Of a stretch of DNA of 64,000 nt, positions 1-12,000 are shown piece by piece; positions within the stretch are counted from its first letter, which is position 1; every line of letters starts with the position of its first letter. The DNA is taken from NCBI RefSeq assembly GCF_016950255.1, contig NZ_JACGFN010000001.1, forward strand, positions 744,001 to 808,000. Direction: 5' to 3'. This DNA is from Pectobacterium brasiliense (GTDB taxonomy: Bacteria > Pseudomonadota > Gammaproteobacteria > Enterobacterales > Enterobacteriaceae). The position numbers and the translations under genes are program-made. The notes under the pieces are model-generated. The model was not told where the DNA came from. It made no database searches and worked only from the letters and a program-made list of their open reading frames with translations.

Positions 1-3000
1 CGCGTATCATAGCCCGGATCGATTGTGACATTGTTGCCTTGCAGGAAGATGTCTTTTCCGGCCACCATATCGGTGCCGCTGATTGTTACATCGTTCCCAG
101 CCTTCACCGTCACCGAGTCGGTCGTACTGCCGAGGGTGCTAATGCTCTGGCTTTGTGTCGCGGCCTGATCGCGCAGTTTTTGGCTCGTCGAGGTTGAACC
201 GATGGTAAAACCAATGCCGCCACCGCTGAACAGGCCGCTTTTTTTCTTGCTGTGCTCTTCATAGTTCTGGTAGTTCTCGATGCTGGCAGCGGTGTTAACG
301 TCATTATCCGCCAGCAGCGTGACCTGTTTGTCACCGACCACGGAGGAGCCTTGCAGATTGATATCCTGATTGGCCGCCATCGTGACACTGTCACCCGACA
401 ACAGACTGCCTTTTTCATCGGTCTGCAACGTTTCCCGCAGTGTGTGCGTCACCGTCTTCGAAAATCGCTTCTTCTTGACCTGGGTTTCTTCAAAGAAAGT
501 ATGCTGCGTCTCCGTCGCCGACAGCAGATTGATATTGTTGCCCGCCTGCGCCGTCACCGCGCCGCTCGCCACGCCCTGTGCCGCCTGCAGGTTGATGTCT
601 CTGCCTGCCTGCAGGTTCAGACCTTTTCCAGCCGTCAGCTCAGTACTCTGCTGGGTGATATTTTGTTGCCAGTCGGCGTGACGATTCCACCAGTTGCCGC
701 TGTAGGTTTCTTCGGTTTCAGACAGTAGATTCAGGTCACGTCCGGCGGCCAGTGTCGCTGTGCCTTTGGCATTCAGGCTGGCGGCTTCGGACAGCACATC
801 TCGTCCCGCCACCAGATTCAGATCGCCTCCGCTCAGCAGCTGGCTGTTTGCCACCTCCTGCGTGCGACGCTGCGCGGTGCTGCCGCCCTGATAGAACGTT
901 TCTTTCAGCGTATCCTGTGCGGTCAGGCGGATATCGTTACCCGCTGCCAGCGCCAGCGCCGTGCCGCCGGAAAGCGCGCTGGCATCAATCTGAATATCCT
1001 GCCCCGCGACGGCTTTCAGCGTACCGCCCGCCGTGACGGTGCTGCCCTGCACGGCCGTATTCAGCGCGGTATTGCTGCTGCCCCAGCCGATATCGACACG
1101 GTTGTTGGTCAACGTCAGCGCCTCAATCGCCACGTTACCCTTGGCGTTCAGCGCCATGTCCTGCCCGGCGTTCAGCGTAGCCGCCACGTTGCGGATATCC
1201 TTGCCCGCACTGAGTGTCAGGCTGTTGCCCGCGACGATTTCAGCGGTTTTGCCCAGTTCGGTGAACGTGAGCGAGCCAGTACCGCTGCGCGACGATGTGG
1301 GTTGCGCGGTCTGGAAGTTGCGACTTTCGGTGCGGTTGATGATATCGCCGTTAATGCTGGCGAGCTGCAGCGTATTGCCCTCAATCCGGCTGCCGCTGTT
1401 GGTGATATTGTTGAGCGCCACCAGATTCAGGCCGCCGTCTGACTTAATCAGGCCGCCTTCGTGGTTATCAATTTTATCGCCGCTGGCAATTGCCAGCACG
1501 TCGACCGCCCTGAGCGTGCCGCTGTTGGTGATGCTGCCGCCGGCGTTCAGCTCGACCTTATTCGCAACAATCGCGCTGCCCTGCAGGTTGCTTTTATCCG
1601 CCTGCGCCAGATACAGCTTCGGTGCCAATACGGTCTGCCCGTTGACCTCGATATTTTCCCACCAGACCAGGCTCTGGCTGAGGTTTGCGACCTGATCCGG
1701 CGTCAGGCTGACGCCCAGTTGCAGGTTCATGCCTGTCTGCGCCGCCGCCGCGTTATCCAGGAGCTTCTGCATTTGTTGCAGATCGGAGCCGGTGCCGTTC
1801 AGGTAACGCTGCCCGCTCTGTTTTAATACCGCCTGGCTGATATAGCGGGTATCAAACTCCGCATCCCCGAGGAAGCGGTAATCGTGATCTGCATCCAGAT
1901 TCAGCTTATCCAGCAGATAGGACGAGCCCAGCACCCGGTCGGCCTGCGTCCACTGCGAACGCGTCTCAACCGGCACCACCGTTGACGGTTGTTGCCCCAG
2001 CAGCGTTTGCAGATCGCTGAACAGCGCATTGTCGACCTGTCCCAGCTGTTCCAGTTTCGGGTTAGTGTGGATCAGGTAGCGGCTGTCGGCATTCGGGTCG
2101 ACAACCAGCAGCCCGCTATTGCCGGTCGGCAGCGGGTACTCGGCAAGCGGGTTGGTGCTCAGGTTTTGCAGCCCGTTGCCGATGGCGCTCAGCAAATCTG
2201 CGGCAGAAAGTTGTGGTGGCGCAGAAGGCGTCGCCCCGCCCGGCAGGGTGTCTGCACTGACCGTCGGCTTCGGTTCGTCAATCGCGGCCATGCCCGGTGT
2301 TGCTAACGCAGCAGGCGTGTCCACCGTGCCCGCTATCGTGATGCCCGTTGCGGTATTGTCCACGTTAACCGGCGTCAGGCTCTTGCCGCCATCGGGCCGC
2401 TGGCCTGTCGACGACAGCGCAACGGCATCAGGGTTGCTGACATGGCCGGAGGTTGAGGGTTGTAATGCCACCGCGTCGCCGGTATTCAGCGTCAGTGGCC
2501 CGGCGGCATTCGGTGTCGTAATCGTCGCCGTGATGTTGTCAGCCTGCGCACCCGCGTGCAGCGCAGTGCTGGCCTGCGGCGTCAGCGTGACCGTATCAGG
2601 ATGGCTGACGTGACCGGAGGCAGAAGGCGATAACACCACTGCGTCACCGGTGTTGAGCGTCAGCGGGCCTGTGGCAGTCGGTGCTGCTATCACCGCGCTG
2701 ATGTTATCCGCCTGCGCACCCGCGTGCAGCGCAGTACCGGCCTGTGGCGTCAGCGTGACCGCATCAGGATTACTGACGTGGCCGGAAGCAGAAGGCGATA
2801 GCACCACTGCGTCACCGGTGTTGAGCGTCAGCGGGCCTGTGGCATTCGGGGTCGCTATCGCTGCGGTGATGTTGTCCGCCTGTGCGCCCGCTTGCAGCGC
2901 AGAGCCAGACTGCTGTGTCAGCGTCACGGTTTTACCCGTCGCATTCACGCCTGCAGCATTGCCTGACAATGCAGCCGGTCCGCTCCCTGCTTTGGTGACG

Positions 3001-6000
3001 TCTACCGCCCCCGCGTTAAACGACGAATCCTGACTGACCATCTGACGCGTAGTCTGCTTCTGCAACGGTGACAGCGTGGCGATGGCATCCAGCACCGGCT
3101 TGGTGGTCGCCGGCATAAATCCGTCACTGCCCGGCTGCAGCGTGGTATTACTGATATCCTGTTTAACATCGACAGTAATGGTGCCGCCCGCCTGAATTAA
3201 CGCGTTATAGCTTTCGCCAACGGTTTTTTCGGTGGTTGGGGTGCCGACTAGGATGTACCATATTTTATTGTCTGATATATCCACCGCATATCTGTATTTT
3301 CCGCTCGCCACATCATTATCGCCAGTCGGAAAAGCAACGGGGCCAGGGTTGATCCCCCTTTCTACATATATGGCGTCATAATATCTATAAGTAAGATATT
3401 CATTTAATGAACCAGTATGATATGAAGTGTTATTTAATATTTCTCCTTCAATAGAAATATCGTTATTTGCAACTATCTGAGATGCATTGTTAATTAAATT
3501 TTGAGTGACAATTGATATGTTACCAAAAGCTTTTAACTCTCCTTCTCTACCTTGAGAGACTACTTTTTCTTCTTTGCTCTGGGTTACTACTTTTATATAT
3601 TCTAAATGTTCATAGGGCGCATACATAAACCAGTATTGAGAACCAGGGAGGGTCTCCCACCACCCACTCACATAAACGCCATAGTCTTCCTTGTTAAACC
3701 AATCAATGGGAATATAAGCATCTGTTTTCCCGACCCAATCCGGCACCGATTCCGTTGTAGATTCACTTTCCGTCACCACCAACCCCTCACGCTGATTGGT
3801 CAGCGTGCCGGTATTAATAGTGATATCGCCAGACTGGGTTTCGATGGTGCCGGAGCTGTTGAGCAGCGAGGTGCTGGCATTACCCTGATCATCACGCTGA
3901 ATCCGCAGGTTATTGCCCGCCAGAATGGTGCCAAAGACGTTGGTCAGGGAGTCCGACAGCAGGCGTATATTGCCGCCCGCATAGAGCATGCTGCTGTTGT
4001 GTAACACACCGCCGGCCTGCACCAGCAGGTCACCCGTGGTGCCAATCAGCCCTTTGTTATTCAGCGTATTGTCGCTTATCAGCGTCAGGTTACCGCCCGC
4101 CTGCACGCTGCCCGCTTCCAGCTGTACAATATCTTTGGCACTTAGGCGCGATTCCCCGCCACCCGCCAGAATGCGGCCCTGATGGGTCAGCGTGCCGGTA
4201 CTGGTCAACTGGACGGATTGCCCCTGCAAGGTGCCGCGCTGGTCGAGGTCGCCCGCCACGTTCAGCGCCAGCTGTTTCCCGGCGGCCATGCTTTGCGTAA
4301 AGACCAGCGACCCGGTAATGTCGGCGCTCAGGTTGCCCAGCGCCACCAGTTGTCCGTTCTGCTGCAGTTCTTGCGTTTTCAGGCGCAAATCCTGTGCGCT
4401 GTAGAGTTTCGCCCCCTGACGGTTAATCAGCCGCTGCGTCTGCAGCGCCAGCTGCGTTAAGCCCAGCAGCGTGCCATGGTTGTCCAGTTCATCGGCGATA
4501 ATCTCCAGTTCGCCCGCCTGTACCAGCCCGTTATTCACCCACTGCGGGATTTTCAGCGTCAGTTTATCCTGCGCCATCAGGCTGCCCTGCTGGGTCAGCT
4601 GTGTGGTGTTCACCACCAGTCCGCGCCCCTGCAGCCAGCCGAGGTTGTCGACCGCCACCGCATTTAACGTCGTGGTGCCGTCGGACAACAGCTGGCCAGC
4701 CTGCTGGTTGACAATCCTGTCTGTCGCGTCCAGTTGCAAGGCCGCGATGCCCTGCACCGTGCCGCCGTTGGTTACTGTATGTCCCGTCAGCGTGGTAGTG
4801 CCAGCTTTGATGTCGCCCTGATTAGCCAGCGTCGTTGCCTGCACGTTTAGCGTGCCGTCGCTGCTCAGACGTGACTGCGAGGCATTGGTAAACTGACTGG
4901 AGACCGTCGCGTTGAGCGCACTATCGCCACGCAAAGTACCATGGTTAGTGAGTTCATCGGTACCCAGCGTCAGTGTGCTTCCCTGTATCTGCCCGCGGTT
5001 GGTGATGTCATGTGCCGTCAGACTCAGGTCACCGCCGCTGACCAGCTGGCTGCCCTGCGCCCCCTGATAGGTCCCGCTCAGTTGCAGCGTCCCGCGCTGC
5101 ACGCCCAGCAGATTGCCCTGCTGTTCCAGGTCACGGGCGGTCAGGTGTAACGCGTCCGACTGCCACAGCCCCTGATTGCTCAGCACGCCGGTCGTCAGTT
5201 CCCCGGTACCGCCGCTCAGCAGCCGCCCCGTCGCCAGGTTATCAACACGGTCAGTAAGCTTCAGCGTAAAGCCGCCGATGCCCGTCAGCGTGCCGCCGTT
5301 TTCCAGCCTCTTACCGGTTAACGTCACCGCCCCCTGCGAGAACAGTTCGCCCTGATTGTTTAGTGCGTCGCCGTTGAGCAACAGACGGTTCAGCCCCGCC
5401 ACCGTGCCGCTATTGCTGAACGTATCACCGTCCAGCGTCAGCGTGCCCGCCTGCCATAAACCGGCGTTTTCTGTCTGTTTGGTCTGGAGCGTGGCCGCGC
5501 CTTTGCTGAGCAACTGACTGCTTTTATCGCCGACATAGCGCAACACGTCGAGCAGACGCAGCGCGTCAGTGCCCTGAATACGCCCCTGATTGTCGATTTC
5601 ATTGGCGCGCAGTTGCAGGTCGTTAGTCTGTAGCGTACCGGCATTGCGCAGCGAACCGCTGTCGAGGTGGCCTGCGCCGTTAGTCAGTAGTTCCGCTCCG
5701 GCGTGGTTAATCAGCTCATCACGGTTGGTGACCGTCAGGCCATTGCTGCCCAACACGCGCCCTCTGTTATCCAGCGTATTGGTGGTCAGGTTCAGCGTGC
5801 CCGCCGCTATCTCACCGCTCTGCGTCAGGCGGTTGGCCGTGATAACGGCCTCACCGTCGCTCAGCAGGCGTGACTGTGCATTCCCCTGATAGGTGCCCGG
5901 CAACTCAAGACGCAGCCCGTCCTGACCGAGCAGCGTGCCGCCGTTTGTCAGATCGTTTGCGAACAGTGCCAGCGTGTTGCCCTGCCAGAACCCGTCGTTC

Positions 6001-9000
6001 AGGACCGTGCCCGCCTGCACCTGCAGGGTCCCGTTGGTCAGCAACTGGCCGGTGCCGCTGACCGTCAGGCCGTCACGTAATTCCAGCGTGATACCGCGCT
6101 CACCGATAACCGTGCCGGTGTTGTTGAACGAACTTCCGTTTAGCGCCAGCGCCCGGCTTTCCCAGCGTCCGCTATTGCGCAGTTGATTGCCATGCAGCGT
6201 CAGCGTGTCAGCGGTATGCAACAGGCCTGCGCCCTGATAGTCACCATTGAGCGACAGCGCCCCGTCGGCAATCACAGTACCTGCGTTGTTTATCGCCCCG
6301 CTGTCGAGCGTCAGCGTACCCACGCCGGACACCGTGCCCTGATTATCGAGCAGGCCAGCGCTTAGCCAGCCGTCACCGCCGGAGAGCAGCGTGCCCTGAT
6401 TGGTGAGCAGGCTGGCCGGATTAGCGCGGTCCAGCGTAATGGCTAACCCGTTATCCCCCTGCATCCGCCCGCGGTTGGTCAGTTGCTGCGCCTCAAACGT
6501 CAGGCGGTCTGCCTGCACGTCGCCGTCGTTTGTCACCGTCGCCGCGCGCAGTACCGCGACGCCCTGCGACAGCAGTGTCGCGTTTTGCTGATTCGTCAGG
6601 CCGTTGGCGGCGCTCAGCGACAACGCATCAAGACCAAAAATCTGTCCGCTGTTAATCACATCGTTGGCCTGCAACGTAATGTCACCCGCCTGCCACTGGC
6701 CGTGATTGTCGACCCGATCCGCCGTCAGCGTGCTGGTGCCCTGACTCAGCCATTTACCCTGATTGCGTGCCGTTCCCGCAATTGCCAGCGCCAGCGCATC
6801 GACGCCCAGCATCTTGCCTTGATTGTTCAGCGTCTCGGCATCTACCTTCAACGCCCGTGCTTCCAGCGTCCCCTGCTGGCCGATATGGTTTGCAACGATA
6901 CCCAATGTGGTGCTGCCGCTGATTAAACCGCGATTATCCAGCGTATTACGCAGATCGAGTTGCAGATCGTCCGAGCCCAGCACCTGCCCGTGGTTGAGCA
7001 CGTCAGCCGCTCTGATATCAATGCGCTGGCTGGTGAGGTCGCCGGTGTTGGTCAGCGTGCCGTCCAGCGTCAGTTGCAAACTACTCGTGCCATTAAGCAG
7101 TCCGCCGTTGGTCACGTCGCGGGCGGCAATGGCGAGCGCCTGACTGTTCAGCGCCCCCTGATTATCCAGCTGATTACCGAGTTCCAGCGTCAGCCCGTTC
7201 ACGCCCGTCAGGGTGCCGTGGTTGACGACGTCATTGGCTTTGAGCGTCAGCGCATTGCTACTGATGTCACGCGCGTTGTTCAGCGTCCCGTTCAGGTTCA
7301 GAGACAGGCTGTCCATACCGGTGAGCGTGCCGTGGTTGGTCAGGTCGTTCGCGTTCAGCGCCAGCGCCGTTCCGTACAGCGTGCCGGTATTGGTGAGGCT
7401 GTCACCGACGGTCAGTTCGAGCTGGTCAAGGCCGTTGATTTTCCCGCGATTGTCCAGCCTGTCGACCTGCGCGGTCAGGTAATAACTGCTCAGCGAACCC
7501 TGATTGGTTAAGGCGTCATCCAGTGTCAGTTGCAGACCATCAACGCCGGTCATCTCACCCGCGTTGGTCAGCGTGCGGGCAGCAATCGTGGCGAGCTTGC
7601 TCCACAGTGTGCCCTGATTAGTGACATCACCGTTTGCCAGCGTCAGTTTCAGTGACTGGTCGCCCTGAATATGACCGGTGTTGGTCAGTTGCTGCGCGTT
7701 CAGCGTCAGGCTGTCCGCCTGCCATTCACCCTCGTTGCTTGCCTCGGCCACGTTCAGCACTGCCAGTCCCTGGGTGAGCAGTTGGCCGGTTTTCGCATTG
7801 TCCAGACGGCTTTTCGCCGTCAGCGTCAGCGCCGACAGCCCCAGCAACTGGCCGGCATTTTCGACCTCATCCGCTGTCAGCGTCAGCGTGTTGCCCTGCC
7901 AGCGCCCGTCGTTCATGACCGTGCCCGCCTGCGCCTGCAGGGCCCCGTTGGTCAGCAACTGACCGGTGCCGCCGACCGTCAGGCCGTCACGCAGCTCTAG
8001 CGTGATGCCGCGCTCACCGATAACCGTGCCAGCGTTACTGAACGACCCGCCGTTCAGCGCCAGCGCCCGGCTTTCCCAGCGTCCGCTATTGCGCAGTTGA
8101 TTGCCATGCAGCGTCAGCGTGTCAGCGGTATGCAGCAGACCCGCGCCCTGATAATCGCCGTTGAGCGTCAGCGCGCCGTCAGCCATCACGTTGCCCGCGT
8201 TGTTTATCGCATCGCTGTCGAGCGTCAGCGTACCCACGCCGGACACCGTGCCCTGATTGTCGAGCTGGCTGGCGCTCAGCCAGCCGTCACCGCCGGAAAG
8301 CAGCGTGCCCTGATTGGTTAACACGCTGGCCGGATTAGCGCGATCCAGCGTAACGGCCAACCCGTTATCCCCCTGCATCCGCCCGCGGTTGGTCAACTGC
8401 TGGGCCTCAAACGTCAGGCGGCCTGCCTGCACGTCACCGTCGTTTGTCACGCTCGCGGTGCGTAAAACAGCCAGTCCCTGCGACAGGAGTTTCCCGTTTT
8501 GCTGATTCGTCAGGTCGTTGGCGGCGCTCAGCGACAACGCATCAATACCAAAAATCTGTCCGCGGTTAGTCAGCTCGCTCGCCTGCAGCGTGAGGTCACC
8601 CGCCTGCCACTGGCCGTGATTGTCGACCCGATCCGCCGTCAGCATGCTGGTGCCCTGACTCAGCCATTTCCCCTGATTGCGTGCCGTCTCCGCAATCGCC
8701 AGCGTCAGCGCATCCACGCCCAGCATCTTTCCGTGGTTATCCAGCGTCTGCGCGTCCACCGTCAGCGCGCGGGCTTCCAGCGTCCCCTGCTGGTCGATAT
8801 GGTTCGCGACGATATCCAGCGTGGTGGTGCCGCTGATTAAACCGCGGTTATCCAGCGTATTACGCAGATCGAGTTGCAGGTTGTCCGCGCCCAACACCTG
8901 CCCGTGGTTGAGCACGTCAGCCGCTCTGATATCGATGCGCTGGCTGGTGAGGTCACCGGTATTGGTCAGCGTACCGTCCAACGCCAGTTGCAGGTCACGC

Positions 9001-12000
9001 GTGCCGTTGATCTGACCATCGTTAGTGAGATCGTTGGCGGTGATGGACAGCGCCTGGCTGTTCAGCGCGCCCTGATTATCCAACTGATTGCCAAGCTCCA
9101 GCGTCAGCCCGTTCACGCCCGTCAGGGTGCCGTGGTTGAATACGTCATGGGCCCTGAGGGTCAGCGCATTGCTGCTGATGTCACGGGTATTATTCAGCGT
9201 TCCGTTCAGGTTCAGGGATAAACTGTCCACACCTGTGAGTGTGCCGCGGTTGGTCAGGTCGTTCGCGTTCAACGCCAGCACCGCGCCGTACAACGTACCC
9301 TGATTATCAAGGCTATTGCCAACGGTCAGTTCGAGCCGATCGAGGCCGTTGATTTTCCCCCGATTGTCCAACCTGCCGGCCTGCGCGATCAGGTTATAGC
9401 TGCTCAGCCTGCCCTGATTGGTTAAAGCGTCATCCAGCGTCAGTTGCAGGCCGTTAACGCCGGTCATTTCACCCGCGTTGGTCAGCGAGCGGACAGCTAT
9501 GTCGGCGAACTTGCTCCACAGCGTACCTTTATTGTCTACATCACCGTTTGCCAGCGTCAGCGTCAGTGACTGGTCGCCCTGAAGGTGACCGCGGTTGTTC
9601 AGAGTTTGTGCGTACAGCGTCAGGCTGTCTGCCTGCCATTCACCGTCATTGTCGGCACTGGCCGCGTGCAATACCGCGAGTCCCTGGGTAAGCAATGTGC
9701 CAGTCTGCGCATTGCTCAGCGTGTTTTTCGCCGTCAGCGTCAGCGCCGACAACCCCAGCAGTTGGCCGTCATTCCCGACGTCCTCCGCCGTCAGCGTCAG
9801 CGTGTTGCCCTGCCAGCGCCCGTCGTTCATGACCGTGCCCGCCTGCGCCTGCAGGGCCCCGTTGGTCAGCAACTGGCCGGTGCCGCCGACCGTCAGGCCG
9901 TCACGCAGCTCTAGCGTGATGCCGCGCTCACCGATAACCGTGCCAGCGTTACTGAACGACCCGCCGTTCAGCGCCAGCGCCCGGCTTTCCCAGCGTCCGC
10001 TATTGCGCAGTTGATTGCCATGCAGCGTCAGCGTGTCAGCGGTATGCAGCAGACCCGCGCCCTGATAATCGCCGTTGAGCGTCAGCGCGCCGTCAGCCAT
10101 CACGTTGCCCGCGTTGTTTATCGCATCGCTGTCGAGCGTCAGCGTACCCACGCCGGACACCGTGCCCTGATTGTCGAGCAGGCCAGCGCTTAGCCAGCCG
10201 TCACCGCCGGAGAGCAGCGTGCCCTGATTGGTTAACCGGCTGGCGGGGTTGGCGCGATCCAGCGTGATGGCTAACCCGTTATCCCCCTGCATCCGCCCGC
10301 GGTTGGTCAGTTGCTGCGCCTCAAACGTCAGGCGGTCTGCCTGCGCGTCGCCGTCGTTTATCACGCTCGCGGCGCGCAAAACAGCCAGTCCCTGCGACAG
10401 GAGTGTCGCGTTTTGCTGATTCGTCAGGCCGTTGGCGGCGCTCAGCGACAACGCATCAATACCAAAAATCTGTCCGCGGTTAGTCAGCTCGCTCGCCTGC
10501 AGCGTGAGGTCACCCGCCTGCCACTGGCCGTGATTGTCGACCCGATCCGCCGTCAGCGTGCTGGTGCCCTGACTCAGCCATTTCCCCTGATTGCGTGCCG
10601 TCTCCGCAATCGCCAGCGTCAGCGCATCGACGCCCAGCATTTTTCCGTGGTTATCCAGCGTCTGCGCGTCCACCGTCAGCGCGCGGGCTTCCAGCGTCCC
10701 CTGCTGGTCAATATGGTTCGCGACGATATCCAGCGTGGTGCTGCCGCTGATTAAACCGCGGTTATCCAGTGTATTACGCAGATCGAGTTGCAGATCGTCC
10801 GAGCCCAGGACCTGCCCGTGGTTCAGCACGTCAGCCGCTCTGATATCGATGCGCTGGCTGCTGAGGTCACCGGTATTGGTCAAACCATCGTCAAGCGTCA
10901 GTTGCAGACTGCGCGTGCCGTTCAGCTGTCCGCCGTTGGTCACGTCGCGGGCGGCAATGGCGAGCGCCTGGCTATTCAGCGCGCCCTGATTATCCAGCTG
11001 ATTGCCAAGCTGCAGCGTCAGCCCGTTCACACCCGTCAGGGTGCCGTGGTTGACAACGTCATTGGCCCTGAGCGTCAGCGCATTACTGCTGATGTCACGG
11101 ATATTATTCAGCGTTCCGTTTAGGTTCAGAGACAGGCTGTCCACACCGGTGAGCGTGCCGTGGTTGGTCAGGTCGTTCGCGTTCAGCGCCAGCGCCGCCC
11201 CGTAGAGCGAGCCCTGATTATCAAGACTATTGCCAACGGTCAGTTCGAGCCGGTCAAGGCCGTTGATTTTCCCGCGGTTGTCCAGTCTGTCGGCCTGCGC
11301 GGTCAGGTGATGGCTGCTCAGCGCCCCCTGATTGGTTAAGGCGTCATCCAGCGTCAGTTGCAGACCGTTAACGCCGGTCATCTCACCCGTGTTGGTCAGC
11401 GTCCGGGCAGCAATCGTGGCGTACTTGCTCCACAGCGTACCTTTATTGTCTACATCACCGTTTGCCAGCGTCAGCGTCAGTGACTGGTCACCCTGAAGGT
11501 GACCGCGGTTGGTCAGTTGCTGCGCGTTCAGCGTCAGGCTGTCCGCCTGCCATTCACCGTCATTGTCGGCATTGGCCGCGTGCACTACCGCGAGGCCCTG
11601 GGTAAGCAATGTGCCAGTCTGCGCATTGCTCAGCGTGTTTTTCGCCGTCAGCGACAGCGCGGACAGCCCCAGCAACTGGCCGGCATTTTCCACGTCATCC
11701 GCTGTCAGCGTCAGCGTCTTCGCCTGCCATTGTCCACGGTTTTCCAGTCGGCTGGCAGTCAGTGTACTGTCTCCCTGACTCAGCAACTTGCCCTGATTAC
11801 GTGCCGTATCACGGATGGACAACGTCAGCGCATCGACGCCCAGCAGCGTGCCCTGATTATCCAGCGCGTACCCCTGCAGCCGGATAGCGTTCGCCTGCCA
11901 GCGCCCGCGGTTGGTGAGCGTGGTGCCGGACCAGTCCAGCAGACCGTCAGTCTGCAGCGTCCCGTGGCCCTGATAATTACCCGCCAGTGACAGCCCGGTG

